Assembly: GCF_005889725.1 (NCBI RefSeq)
Contig: NZ_VCKX01000039.1
Location: 1-59,088 of the forward strand
Length of the DNA stretch: 59,088 nucleotides
DNA from: Nonomuraea zeae
GTDB lineage: Bacteria; Actinomycetota; Actinomycetes; Streptosporangiales; Streptosporangiaceae
Reading direction: 5' to 3'
Of the stretch, positions 36,116 to 44,856 are shown piece after piece (within the stretch, counting starts at the first letter, position 1; every line of letters begins with the position of its first letter). The position numbers and the translations under genes were made by a program. Below the pieces are notes generated by a model that searched no databases, had not been told where the DNA came from, and was given only the letters and a program-made list of their open reading frames with translations.

Positions 36116-37279
36116 TCACCACCCGACCTTGCCGGAGCCGGAGACGAGCGCACGGGCGATGACCATCCGCTGGACGTCGTTGGTGCCCTCCCCGATCGCC
36201 ATCAGCGGCGCGTCCCGGTAGAGCCGCTCCACCATGTACTCCTGCGAGTACCCGTACCCTCCGTGGATCCGCATCGCCTCCAGCGACGCCTTCAGCGCCA
36301 CCTCCGAGGCGAAGTACTTGGCCATGCCCGCCTCCATGTCCACCCGCTTGCCCGAGTCGGCCTGGGTGGCGGCCCAGTACGTGAGCAGGCGGGCGGCCTG
36401 GATCTCGGTCGCCAGGTCGGCGAGCTTGAGCTGGATGGCCTGGAACTCGGCGATCGGCTGCCCGAACGCGGTCCGCTCGCGGGCGTAGGCGAGCGCGGCG
36501 TCGTACGCGGCCTGGGCGACGCCCACCGCCCGCGCGGCGATGTTGATGCGCCCGATCTCCAGCCCGCCCAGCACCTGCTGCATGCCGCGTCCCTCGACGC
36601 CGCCGAGCAGGCTCGACACCGGTACGCGTACCTCCGCCAGCACGACCTCGCACGTCTCCGTGCCCTTGTAGCCGAGCTTGGGCAGGTCGCGGCTGACGCT
36701 GAAGCCCGGCGAGGACGGATCGACGAGCAGGACCGACATGCCCTTGTGCGCGGGCTCGACGACGGAGGTCTTGACGAGGACGGGCAGCGGGTCGGCGTGG
36801 CGGGCGTTGGTGATCCACGTCTTGGTGCCGGTCACGACGTAGTGGTCACCGTCGCGGACGGCCCGGGTCTGGATGCCCTGCAGGTCGGTGCCCGCGCCGG
36901 GCTCGGTCAAGGCGATCCCGGTACGCCGGACGCCGCTGGCCAGGTCCGCCAGGTAGAGGTTCTTCTGCTCGTCGGTGCCGTGGCGGGCGATCATCGAGCA
37001 GGCCAGCGAGTGGGAGCCGATCGTGCCCGCCACGCCCATCCAGCCGCGCGCGATCTCCTCGAAGACCAGCGCGAACGACACCATGTCCGCCCCCAGCCCG
37101 CCGTATTCCTCCGGCACGGACAGGCCGAACAGCCCCATCTGCTTCATCTTCTCGACGATCTCCGTCGGATAGCGCCCGGAGTGCTCCCACTCGGTCGCCA
37201 CCGGCACGATCTCCTTCTCCACGAACGCGCGCAGGGTCTCGCGGAACGCCTTCTGCTCGTCGGTCAGCTCGAAGTCCAC
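36116..37279 (-). CDS. Acyl-CoA dehydrogenase
   Basis: 387 aa, full length. FAD-dependent alpha,beta-dehydrogenation of an acyl-CoA. The N-terminal helical domain (FELTDEQKAFRETLRAF), the signature TEPGAGTDLQG and the C-terminal FAD-binding RTAFGQPIAEFQAIQLKLADL, GGYGYSQEYMVERLYRDA and IGEGTNDVQRM segments are all present; the Glu in GEGT is the likely catalytic base. GTG 37279 is the start. It follows the MaoC gene by 15 bp, so both probably belong to one acyl-CoA oxidation pathway whose acid is not known. Confidence 0.93.
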   Translation of the reverse strand: MDFELTDEQKAFRETLRAFVEKEIVPVATEWEHSGRYPTEIVEKMKQMGLFGLSVPEEYGGLGADMVSFALVFEEIARGWMGVAGTIGSHSLACSMIARHGTDEQKNLYLADLASGVRRTGIALTEPGAGTDLQGIQTRAVRDGDHYVVTGTKTWITNARHADPLPVLVKTSVVEPAHKGMSVLLVDPSSPGFSVSRDLPKLGYKGTETCEVVLAEVRVPVSSLLGGVEGRGMQQVLGGLEIGRINIAARAVGVAQAAYDAALAYARERTAFGQPIAEFQAIQLKLADLATEIQAARLLTYWAATQADSGKRVDMEAGMAKYFASEVALKASLEAMRIHGGYGYSQEYMVERLYRDAPLMAIGEGTNDVQRMVIARALVSGSGKVGW

Positions 37280-37294
37280 GTGTCTCTCACATCC

Positions 37295-37807
37295 TCAGAG
37301 CGGGCCGCTCTTGGCCTGGGGGAAGTAGTCCTTGTCGTGCGGGGCGTCGCGCTTGTAGACCATGACGGTGCGCGTCCAGGACATGATCTCGTCGCCGTCC
37401 TGGTTGAGGCCGCGGGTGAAGCACGTGACGATGCCCGCGTACGGGCGCGACTTCGACTCCCGCTTCGCCGTCACCTTCGACTCGGCGTAGACGGTGTCGC
37501 CCACGAACACCGGATGGGTGAGCTTGATGCCGTCCCAGCCGAGGTTCATGATGGCCGTCTGGCTGACGTCGATCACGGACAGCCCGAGCACGATGGCCAC
37601 GGACAGCCCGGAGTTCACGATGATCTTGCCGGTGGGGGCCTTCGCGGCGAAATGGGCGTTGAAGTGGTTCTGGTTCGTGTTCATGGTCAGGAGCGTGAAC
37701 CAGGTGTTGTCCGTCTCGCTGATCGTGCGTCCCAAGGGGTGCTGATAGACGTCCCCGATGGTGAAGTCCTCGTAGTAACGGCCGATGCTCGGCTCGTGAA
37801 CGGTCAC
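37295..37807 (-). CDS. MaoC-family hot-dog dehydratase
   Basis: 170 aa from GTG 37807, which has AGGAG six bases upstream; an in-frame ATG at 37840 lacks one. The hot-dog fold hydrates enoyl-CoA or similar thioesters. The segment TNQNHFNAHFAAKAPTGKII corresponds to the family's N/D-x-x-x-H active-site helix, and HPVFVGDTVYAESKV to the later strand pair. It is transcribed ahead of the acyl-CoA dehydrogenase, which suggests consecutive oxidation and hydration steps. Confidence 0.87.
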   Translation of the reverse strand: MTVHEPSIGRYYEDFTIGDVYQHPLGRTISETDNTWFTLLTMNTNQNHFNAHFAAKAPTGKIIVNSGLSVAIVLGLSVIDVSQTAIMNLGWDGIKLTHPVFVGDTVYAESKVTAKRESKSRPYAGIVTCFTRGLNQDGDEIMSWTRTVMVYKRDAPHDKDYFPQAKSGPL

Positions 37808-37934
37808 GGGCGGCTCCTGTTCACACTGATCAGAACGCACACGTTAATCGTCTGATGATTTGGGGGTCAATTGCTTGCGTACGGGCGAGCCTCCGGTCTA
37901 GGTTCCAGAAAGCCGAAGATCGGGACGGGTGCGG

Positions 37935-38954
37935 ATGACGGCTTTCCTGGCACTGGCCCTGCAGGTCGCGACCAAGGCGGTGAACAGGGCGGCCGAACCG
38001 CGCGGCGAGATCCTGCGGGCCGTCGAGCGGGTGGCGGACCGGCTGGCCGGGGCCCGCGCCTGGTACGGGCCCGAGCTGCGGCTGGTGGTGCTGCCCGAAT
38101 ACGTGCTGACCGGGTTCCCGATGGGCGAGAGCGCGGCCGAGTGGCTGGCCAAGGCGGCGCTGGCGCCGGACGGGGCCGAGTACGCGCTGCTCGGTGAGGT
38201 GGCGGCGCGGCATTCGGTGTTCCTGGCGGGCAACGCCTACGAGAGCGATCCGCATTTTCCCGAGTTGTATTTCCAGACGTCGTTCATCCTGGGGCCCGGC
38301 GGCGACGTGGTGCTGCGGTATCGGCGGCTGCATTCGATGTTCTCGCCGACGCCGTACGACGTCTGGGACGAATATCTGGAAATTTACGGCATCGACGCGG
38401 TCTTTCCGGTGGCCGCCACGGAGATCGGCAACCTGGCGTGCGTGGCCTCCGAGGAGATCCTCTACCCGGAGCTGGCGCGGGTGCTCGCCCTGCGCGGGGC
38501 CGAGGTGTTCTGCCACTCCACCTCGGAGATCTCCGCCCCGCACCTCACGCCGAAGGCCGTCGCCCGCCGCGCCCGCGCCGTGGAGAACCTGGCCTGCGTC
38601 GTCAGCGCGAACTCGGGCGGCCTCGACGGCCTGCCGATCCCGCGCGACTCCACGAACGGCGGCTCGGAGCTGATCGACCACGAGGGGCGGGCGCTGGCGC
38701 AGGCGGCCTCGGGCGAGTCGATCGTCGCCGCGGCCGAGCTGGACCTGGCCGCCCTGCGCCGCGCCCGCCGCAGGCCCGGCATGTCGAACCTGCCGGCCCG
38801 GGTGAAGACGGGCCTGTGGGCCGCCGAGTACGCCAGGCACCGCGGGGAGGAGCCCAACGGCCTCGCCGAGGCGGCGCCGGAGCGAAACTGGTTCGCCCGC
38901 AGGCAGCGCGAGATCATCGAACGCCGGTACGGGCCGGGCGACCCCACATCCTGA
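37935..38954 (+). CDS. Nitrilase-superfamily protein with altered catalytic triad
   Basis: 339 aa. The overall fold matches carbon-nitrogen hydrolases (LVVLPEYVLTGFPMGE, VFLAGNAYE, YFQTSFILGPGGDVV, HSTSE, SANSGG). The catalytic Glu (LPEY) is kept. The Lys of the usual Y-R-K is Arg (RYRRLHS). Aligned on the trailing PE, the nucleophile Cys position is Ser (ACVASEEILYPE), with a Cys three residues earlier. It may be inactive, have changed chemistry, or use the displaced Cys. ATG 37935 is preferred over GTG 37929. It diverges from the MaoC gene by 127 bp. Confidence 0.72.
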   Translation: MTAFLALALQVATKAVNRAAEPRGEILRAVERVADRLAGARAWYGPELRLVVLPEYVLTGFPMGESAAEWLAKAALAPDGAEYALLGEVAARHSVFLAGNAYESDPHFPELYFQTSFILGPGGDVVLRYRRLHSMFSPTPYDVWDEYLEIYGIDAVFPVAATEIGNLACVASEEILYPELARVLALRGAEVFCHSTSEISAPHLTPKAVARRARAVENLACVVSANSGGLDGLPIPRDSTNGGSELIDHEGRALAQAASGESIVAAAELDLAALRRARRRPGMSNLPARVKTGLWAAEYARHRGEEPNGLAEAAPERNWFARRQREIIERRYGPGDPTS

Positions 38955-39045
38955 CCCGCCGGCCGGCGACCGCTCAGGCACGCGCGCCCCGGGACAGCCC
39001 GGACCCGGCATCGGGCACGCACCATCGGAGCAGGTGGTCCGGTGG

Positions 39046-39648
39046 TCAGGCGCGGGCGGCGAGTTTGGCGACCACGTCCACGATGCGGACGGCGCGTTCC
39101 ACCTCCGCCCGGTGGAACACCGGGCCGTCCGCGCGGGCCACGACCACGTGCAACCCCTGCGCCACCACGGGCAGCAGCATGAGCTGCAGCTCCTGCGCCC
39201 CCATGGCGGCCGCCCGCGGCGGCGGCTCGGGCAGGTCGAACTTCTCGGGCGCGGCCAGTGACGCGTGCCGGACGGCGCCGTCGGCCAGCGCCAGCGACCA
39301 CTCCGCGCCGCACAGCCCCGGCAGGGCGTCCACCAGCGTGGCGAACCCCCGAGCCGGCTCGGCCACCACGTGCATGAGCAGGTCGTAGTCCAGCGCCGAG
39401 CCCGGCGCCTCCTTGGTCGGCCAGACACCTTCCACGCGTACGCCGGGCATGGCTGACAGCCGTTCGCGCGCCTCGGATGCGGTCACCGGGCCGGGCCAGG
39501 CGACGGTGAAGTCGTCCACCGCCCGCCCGCCCTCGCGTTCAAGGACGGTGACCTGCAGGATGTCGGCCCCGAGCGCGCCCAGAGCCTTGGCCACCTGGCC
39601 GAGACCGCCCGGCCGGTCCGGCAGTGACACTCTCAGTCGCAACAGCAT
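39046..39648 (-). CDS. ACT-domain protein
   Basis: 200 aa. The N-terminal 75 residues form an ACT domain (LLRLRVSLPDRPGGLGQVAKALGALG, then ADILQVTVLER), a small-molecule sensor fold that often binds amino acids. A second, weaker domain of similar length follows (ALDYDLLMHVVAEPARGFATLV). No enzyme domain is attached, so it is probably a stand-alone regulator. No clear operon partner. Confidence 0.8.
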   Translation of the reverse strand: MLLRLRVSLPDRPGGLGQVAKALGALGADILQVTVLEREGGRAVDDFTVAWPGPVTASEARERLSAMPGVRVEGVWPTKEAPGSALDYDLLMHVVAEPARGFATLVDALPGLCGAEWSLALADGAVRHASLAAPEKFDLPEPPPRAAAMGAQELQLMLLPVVAQGLHVVVARADGPVFHRAEVERAVRIVDVVAKLAARA

Positions 39649-39823
39649 TGCCCGCCCCCTTTCCAGAGGCTCTCACAGTGCCGTGGAAAGGTTTCGCGCA
39701 TGTTCCACGGATATGTCGCACATGCTGCGGTTATATCCCAGGATGCAAGGTTAAGTCCGGATTTGTCGATACTGATGCCCGCCCTATGCCTGCTGTAGCC
39801 CCACCCCGGCGACACGCCCGGAA

Positions 39824-39869
39824 CGCCGGGCGAGCCCTGCCTGCCCCCGGCAGGAAAGCCCGCCCGGCG
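39824..39869. terminator. Nested hairpins after the P450-reductase gene
   Basis: CGCCGGGCG (39824-39832) pairs perfectly with CGCCCGGCG (39861-39869). Inside it CCTGCC (39836-39841) pairs with GGCAGG (39849-39854). There is no T-run. It lies 17 bp past the stop at 39886 and could end or protect the long minus-strand transcript. Confidence 0.55.
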
Positions 39870-39885
39870 TCGGGCAAAGGAGGGG

Positions 39886-42800
39886 TCAGGCGAACACGTC
39901 CTGCTGGTAGCGCCCGTCCGCCTCCAGCCCCGCCAGCCAGTCCGCGCCGTCCTCGCCGGTCCGCTCCCGGTGGAGGTCCAGCAGCGCCTGCCGGACGGCG
40001 GGCGCCATCCGCAGCCCGTCGCCGCACACGTACACGTGCGCGCCCCGCGTGAGCAGCTCCCACACCTCGTCGCCGTGCGCGGCGACGGCGTCCTGGACGA
40101 ACCGGTACGGGTGCCCCGCCACGGCCGAGTACGCCGCGTGCACCGTGACCTCGTCCCGCTCGCCCCAGGCCGCCACCTCCCCCGCGTACAGCAGGTCGTG
40201 CGCCGGATGGCGGCACCCGGTGAACACCGCGGCGCGCCCGGTCGCCCCCGTCAGCGCGCGCTCCTCGAGGAAGCCGCGCAGCGGCGCGAACCCGGTGCCG
40301 GGGCCGACGAGGATCACCGGCGTGGCCGGGTCGTCCGGCAGCCGGAACGGCGGCGCGGGCACGCGGACGTAGCCGTAGAACACCTCGCCCTCGGCCAGCC
40401 CGGCGAGGTAGGCCGAGCACATGCCCTGGTAGGTGCCGGTGCCGGACCAGGCGGGCCCCTCGACCAGGCCGACGGTCAGCCGCACCAGGCCGGGGTCGGC
40501 GGCGGGCGAGGAGGAGACGGAGTAGTAGCGCGGCTTGATCGGCCCGGCCATCTCCAGGAACACCGGCAGCGGCAGCTCGATCGCCGGGAAGCGTTCGAGC
40601 AGGGCCAGCGGGGACACGCGCTTTGCCAGGATCTCGTCGGCGTAGCCGGCGGTCAGCGCGTCGAGCTGCCCCCGGGTCCACGGGCAGCCGGTGTGCGCCG
40701 CCAGCGCCGCCAGATCGGCCCTGGTGGCCACCTCCTGCAGCTCGGCGAACTCGGTCAGCAGCAGGCCCGCCGTCACCGGCGTGTCCACGGGCAGGTGGGT
40801 GGATCCGGCCGCGCGCAGCCGCACCACCTGCTCGCGCGGCACCCGCAGGCAGCGCAGCGCCCACTCCACCAGCTCGGGGTCGTTCTTGGCGAAGACGGCC
40901 ACGTGGTCGCCCGCCGCGTACGTGACGCCTTCGGGCAGCCTGGCCACGATGGAGCGCACGCCGGGGCGAGGCGGCTCGATCGAGAAGTCCCAGAGCCCGG
41001 CCGGGTCGCCGGTCAGCTCCTCGTTGGAGACGACGGTCAGCGGGAAGGCCCGCTCGGAGACGACCGCGGGCCTGACCTCGGCCTCGCTGAGCACCTCCAT
41101 CTCGTAGCGCGGCCCCGCGGCCAGGTCGGAGCCGGTGCTGTACTGCTCGGCCAGCGCGGCCCACAGCCGGGCCGTCCACGCGGACACGTCGCCGTCGAAG
41201 TCGCCGTCGGTGTCGGCCTCGCCCCGCTCGACCAGCGGCACGGCTCCCGCCGCGGTCAGCTTCTCGAAGGCGCGCCGGGGAAAGTCCTGGTACGTCGGCC
41301 ACTGCGTGTTGCCGCAGCCCAGCACGGCCAGCCGCACGCCGGACAGGTCGGGCAGCGTCTCCAGGGCGTCGAAGCGCTGGGCGTTGTCGGGCGCCTTGCC
41401 GTTGTAGGAGGAGGCGACCACGACGAGCAGTCCTTCGCCGGGCGGCCGCAGCTCGTCCAGGGTGGTCAGCGTGGTGGCGAAGCCGGCCCGGCCGGCCCGC
41501 TCGGCCAGGCGTTCGGCGATGTCGGCGCTGGTGCCGAGGTTGGAGCCGTAGGCGACGGTGAGCGGCACGCCGGTGACCGCGATGTCCTGCTGCTCGCTCG
41601 CCGTCTCCTGGACGGCGGCCGGAACGGCCCGCTCGTGGGCGCGGCGCTCGCGCACCCTCAGGGTGAACCCGTCCGGCTTGAGGGTGAGGGTCTGCTTGAT
41701 CTTCATGCGGTAGACGTTCGGGTCGGACAGGGCGAAGCGCCGCAGGATCATCGCCAGCGCCAGCCTGGCCTCGGTGAGCGCGAACTGGCGGCCGATGCAG
41801 GCCCGCTCGCCGTTGCCGAACGGCTTGTACGCCCCGGGGTGGTGGCCCTTCCTGTGCTCGGGCAGCCAGCGGTCGATGTCGAACTCCTCCGGCCGCTCCC
41901 ACGCCTTGGCGCTGCGGTGCAGCGGCGGCAGCAGCACGCCGACGCCCTGGCCGGCCGGCACCTCGTAGCCGCCGGGCCCGCCGATCACGGTGTCCTCGAC
42001 CGCGCTCACGCCGAACACCGGGATCGGCGACCAGAACCGCAGCGTCTCCTCCAGGATGCGCGGGATGACGTCGAGCTTCATGATCGTCTCGTAGGTCGGC
42101 GGCTCGTCGCCCGGCAGCAGCCGGTCCACCTCGTCGTAGGCGCGGGCCAGGGTGTGGGGCTCGCGCAGCAGGTTGTACAGGGCGAAGGAGAGCAGGCCGC
42201 TGGTGGTCTCGTGGCCGGCGATCAGGAAGGTGAGGACCTGGTTGCGGATGTTCTCGTCGGACAGGCGGGCGCCGCTCTGCGGGTCGGACGCCTCCAGCAT
42301 GAGCCCGAGCAGGTCCTTGGCGCCGCTGCCGCCCTCGGCGCGGCGCTGCTTGATCACGTCGTCGACGAGCGCCTGCATGGTGGCGATGTCGCGCCGGTAG
42401 GTCTCCTCGTGCCGGCGCTTGAGCTTGGTGACGAACGGGAGCTGCTGGTTGCGCAGCATGGCCTCGGTCAGCGCACCGCCCATGGCCTGCAGGAACGGGT
42501 GCAGCTCGGGCGAGTCGAAGGAGTTGAAGCGGTAGCCGAACCCGGTGAGCGAGATCGTGTCCAGGGTCAGCCGGGTCATGTCGTCGGCGACGGGCAGGTC
42601 CTCCCCCTGGCGACCTGCCCACGACTCGACGAGCTGCTCGGCGACCTCGAGGAACTGCGGGTAGTACGCCTTCATCGAGCGCTGGCTGAAGGCGGGCATC
42701 AGGATGCGGTGGGCGTGGCCCCACACCGGCTCGTGCGGCTCGGCCGTGAACAGCCCGTCGCCGCCGAAGTCGCGCACGATCGACAGCGGCGGCCGGATCC

Positions 42801-43008
42801 GCTTGACGAACCGGCTCTCGTCGCACACTTCCGCGACCAGGTCGGGGTCGTAGACGAGGACGACCGTGCGGCCGGCGATCTCCATCCTGAAGATGCCCTC
42901 GGGGTATCCGGCGGCCACCTCCACGAAGTGCTCCACCGGCGAGTGAGAGGGAATCTGCAGCGTGTTGCCCACGATCGGCAGGCCCTGCGGGGCGGGGATC
43001 CGCGCCAT
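39886..43008 (-). CDS. Self-sufficient P450-reductase fusion (CYP102/P450-BM3 type)
   Basis: 1040 aa, the size of P450-BM3. The heme domain (residues 1-460) has the I-helix AGHETTSGLL, ExxR in EETLRFW and the heme loop FGNGERACIGRQFAL with Cys404. A short linker leads to the FMN flavodoxin domain (TVAYGSNLGTSADIAERLA), then an FAD/NADPH reductase (RYYSVSSSPAAD, GTYQGMCSAYL, VGPGTGFAPLRGFL, CGDGLRMAPAV). The enzyme hydroxylates fatty acids or related substrates with NADPH and O2 without other partners. ATG 43008 follows AAGGGAG. It diverges from a TetR gene with twin palindromes between them, so repression is likely. Confidence 0.96.
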   Translation of the reverse strand: MARIPAPQGLPIVGNTLQIPSHSPVEHFVEVAAGYPEGIFRMEIAGRTVVLVYDPDLVAEVCDESRFVKRIRPPLSIVRDFGGDGLFTAEPHEPVWGHAHRILMPAFSQRSMKAYYPQFLEVAEQLVESWAGRQGEDLPVADDMTRLTLDTISLTGFGYRFNSFDSPELHPFLQAMGGALTEAMLRNQQLPFVTKLKRRHEETYRRDIATMQALVDDVIKQRRAEGGSGAKDLLGLMLEASDPQSGARLSDENIRNQVLTFLIAGHETTSGLLSFALYNLLREPHTLARAYDEVDRLLPGDEPPTYETIMKLDVIPRILEETLRFWSPIPVFGVSAVEDTVIGGPGGYEVPAGQGVGVLLPPLHRSAKAWERPEEFDIDRWLPEHRKGHHPGAYKPFGNGERACIGRQFALTEARLALAMILRRFALSDPNVYRMKIKQTLTLKPDGFTLRVRERRAHERAVPAAVQETASEQQDIAVTGVPLTVAYGSNLGTSADIAERLAERAGRAGFATTLTTLDELRPPGEGLLVVVASSYNGKAPDNAQRFDALETLPDLSGVRLAVLGCGNTQWPTYQDFPRRAFEKLTAAGAVPLVERGEADTDGDFDGDVSAWTARLWAALAEQYSTGSDLAAGPRYEMEVLSEAEVRPAVVSERAFPLTVVSNEELTGDPAGLWDFSIEPPRPGVRSIVARLPEGVTYAAGDHVAVFAKNDPELVEWALRCLRVPREQVVRLRAAGSTHLPVDTPVTAGLLLTEFAELQEVATRADLAALAAHTGCPWTRGQLDALTAGYADEILAKRVSPLALLERFPAIELPLPVFLEMAGPIKPRYYSVSSSPAADPGLVRLTVGLVEGPAWSGTGTYQGMCSAYLAGLAEGEVFYGYVRVPAPPFRLPDDPATPVILVGPGTGFAPLRGFLEERALTGATGRAAVFTGCRHPAHDLLYAGEVAAWGERDEVTVHAAYSAVAGHPYRFVQDAVAAHGDEVWELLTRGAHVYVCGDGLRMAPAVRQALLDLHRERTGEDGADWLAGLEADGRYQQDVFA

Positions 43009-43026
43009 GAGTGCTCCCTTGAGTAG

Positions 43027-43065
43027 CCATACACCGTATGGCTGACGCTACCATACGGTGTATGG
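43027..43065. promoter_or_regulatory. Twin perfect palindromes between CYP102 and TetR genes
   Basis: CCATAC-ACC-GTATGG (43027-43041) and CCATAC-GGT-GTATGG (43051-43065) are perfect dyads and exact reverse complements of each other. Their centres are 24 bp apart. The second covers the TetR start codon (ATG 43062), so binding would block the repressor's own gene as well as the P450 promoter. Confidence 0.75.
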
Positions 43066-43625
43066 CAGTGAGCGCGCGCAGGGGTGCACCCCTGAGTCTC
43101 GAAGAGATCAGCTCCACGGCGTTGCGCCTGATGGACGCGGGCGGCGTGGAGGGGCTCTCCATGCGCAAGCTGGCGGCGGAGCTCGACGTCAACCCGATGT
43201 CGCTCTACCACCACGTCGAGAGCAAAGAGGCGTTGCTCGCCCAGATGTGCGCGACGGCGGCCGAGCGCATGCACATGCCGCCCGACGACGACACCCCCTG
43301 GCAGGACCAGCTCAGGGCGCTGGCGACGGCCTACCACGAGCACGCGCGGGAGCATCCGGCCATGTGGACCTACGTGCACCTGCATCCGGAGCTGATCGCC
43401 GACCGCCGGCTGCCGGTCTGGGAGACGCTCTATCGCGTCCTGCGGCTGGCCGGGGTGCCGGAGTCGGAGCTGCGGCGGACGAGCGACGTGCTGCACGCGT
43501 TCGTCACGGGGTTCATCATCGGCGAGATCCAGGGGCACATGCCGGACGACCCCGGAGAGATCGACCGCAACTTCGACACGGCCCTCAACCTGATCATCAA
43601 CGGGCTGGCCGGCTTCGCGTCCTGA
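43062..43625 (+). CDS. TetR-family repressor of the P450 fusion
   Basis: 187 aa. The helix-turn-helix is LSMRKLAAELDVNPMSLYHHV, followed by a TetR_C-like ligand domain (HPAMWTYVHLHPELI, HAFVTGFIIGEIQGH). ATG 43062 or GTG 43068 is the start; neither has a Shine-Dalgarno sequence, and ATG 43062 lies inside a perfect palindrome, which suggests a leaderless mRNA and direct self-repression. In Bacillus megaterium the BM3 gene is likewise governed by a TetR-type repressor, so the pairing makes sense. The inducer is unknown. Confidence 0.88.
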   Translation: MAVSARRGAPLSLEEISSTALRLMDAGGVEGLSMRKLAAELDVNPMSLYHHVESKEALLAQMCATAAERMHMPPDDDTPWQDQLRALATAYHEHAREHPAMWTYVHLHPELIADRRLPVWETLYRVLRLAGVPESELRRTSDVLHAFVTGFIIGEIQGHMPDDPGEIDRNFDTALNLIINGLAGFAS

Positions 43626-43634
43626 TTGTTGTTA

Positions 43635-43682
43635 GTTGGAAAACCAAACCCACTGGCGCTAGAGTGGGTTGGGTTTTCCAAC
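43635..43682. promoter_or_regulatory. 20-bp inverted repeat in front of the thiolase-SDR operon
   Basis: Arms at 43635-43654 and 43663-43682 match at 19 of 20 positions around the 8-nt loop GGCGCTAG. Each arm also contains a smaller dyad (TTGG-AAAA-CCAA; TTGG-GTTTT-CCAA). A TTGTT/AACAA extension exists outside the arms. The right arm ends four bases before the ribosome binding site AAGGAGG. It may be a double operator or an mRNA hairpin; both readings fit. Confidence 0.7.
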
Positions 43683-43698
43683 CAACAAGGAGGCCGCG

Positions 43699-44856
43699 AT
43701 GCGCGACGCCGTCATCGTGCAAGCCGTACGCACCCCGATCGGCAGGGGCAAACCCGGCGGCGCCCTGTCCGGGGTCCACCCGGTGGACCTGCTCGCCCAC
43801 GCCCTGCGCGCGCTGATCGAGCGCAGCGGCGTGGACCCGGCCCTGGTGGACGACGTCATCGGCGGCTGCGTGGACCAGGTGGGCGAGCAGGCCATGAACA
43901 CCACCCGCTACGCCTGGCTCGCGGCCGGCTTCCCCGACTCCGTGCCCGCGGTCACCGTGGACCGGCAGTGCGGCTCGTCCCAGCAGGCCGTGCACTTCGC
44001 CGCGCAGGGCGTCATCTCCGGCGCGTACGACCTGGTGGTGGCGTGCGGCGTGGAGTCGATGAGCCGGGTGCCCATGTGGTCGAACGTGCCCGCGGGCGCC
44101 GACCCCTTCGGCCCCGCCTTCGCCGGGCGCTACCCGGAGGGCCTGGTACCGCAGGGCATCAGCGCCGAGCTGATCGCCGCCAAGTGGTCGCTCGGCCGCG
44201 AGCAGCTCGACGCGTTCTCGGCCGGCTCGCACGCCAAGGCCGCCGCCGCCTCCTTCGCCGACGAGCTCGCGCCCCTCGCGGGACTCGGCAGGGACGAGTC
44301 GGTACGCCCGGCCACCACCCCGGAGATCCTCGCCGGGCTCAAGCCGGCCTTCGCCGACCCCGGCTACGCCGAGCGCTTCCCGCAGATCTCCTGGTCGGTC
44401 ACCGCGGGCAACTCCAGCCCGATCAACGACGGCGCGGCGGCCGTGCTGATCACCACGTCGGAGACGGCGGCCCGGCTGGGCCTGCGCCCGCTGGCCAGGC
44501 TGCGCGAGTTCGCCGTCACGGGCTCCGACCCCCTCCTCATGCTCACCGGCGTGATCCCGGCCACGGAGAAGGTGCTGCGCCGCGCCGGACTGCGGCTGGC
44601 CGACATCGACCTGTTCGAGGTGAACGAGGCGTTCGCGAGCGTCGTACTCGCCTGGCAGCAGGAGACCGGAGCCGATCCCGCCAAGGTCAACGTCAAGGGC
44701 GGCGCGATCGCCCTCGGCCACCCGCTGGGCGCCAGCGGCGCCCGCATCACCACCACCCTCGTCCACGCCATGCGCGAGCGTGGCGCCCGTTACGCCCTGC
44801 AGACCATGTGCGAGGCGGGCGGACTGGCCAACGCCCTCATTCTGGAGCGAGTATGA
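43699..44856 (+). CDS. Acetyl-CoA acetyltransferase / 3-ketoacyl-CoA thiolase
   Basis: 385 aa. It cleaves or forms 3-ketoacyl-CoA. The nucleophile is Cys91 in DRQCGSSQQA, the His is in GHPLGASGAR, and the second Cys in MCEAGGLANA, which replaces the more common CxGGG; that variant is frequent in lipid and steroid degradation thiolases. ATG 43699 follows AAGGAGG. The stop overlaps the SDR start (ATGA), so the two are coupled. A degradative role for a fatty or cyclic acid is plausible but not proven. Confidence 0.93.
   Translation: MRDAVIVQAVRTPIGRGKPGGALSGVHPVDLLAHALRALIERSGVDPALVDDVIGGCVDQVGEQAMNTTRYAWLAAGFPDSVPAVTVDRQCGSSQQAVHFAAQGVISGAYDLVVACGVESMSRVPMWSNVPAGADPFGPAFAGRYPEGLVPQGISAELIAAKWSLGREQLDAFSAGSHAKAAAASFADELAPLAGLGRDESVRPATTPEILAGLKPAFADPGYAERFPQISWSVTAGNSSPINDGAAAVLITTSETAARLGLRPLARLREFAVTGSDPLLMLTGVIPATEKVLRRAGLRLADIDLFEVNEAFASVVLAWQQETGADPAKVNVKGGAIALGHPLGASGARITTTLVHAMRERGARYALQTMCEAGGLANALILERV

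Noticed and set aside
39970..43026. Plus-strand open frame of 1018 codons
   Set aside because: Exact antisense shadow of the P450-reductase fusion, whose motifs are all on the other strand.
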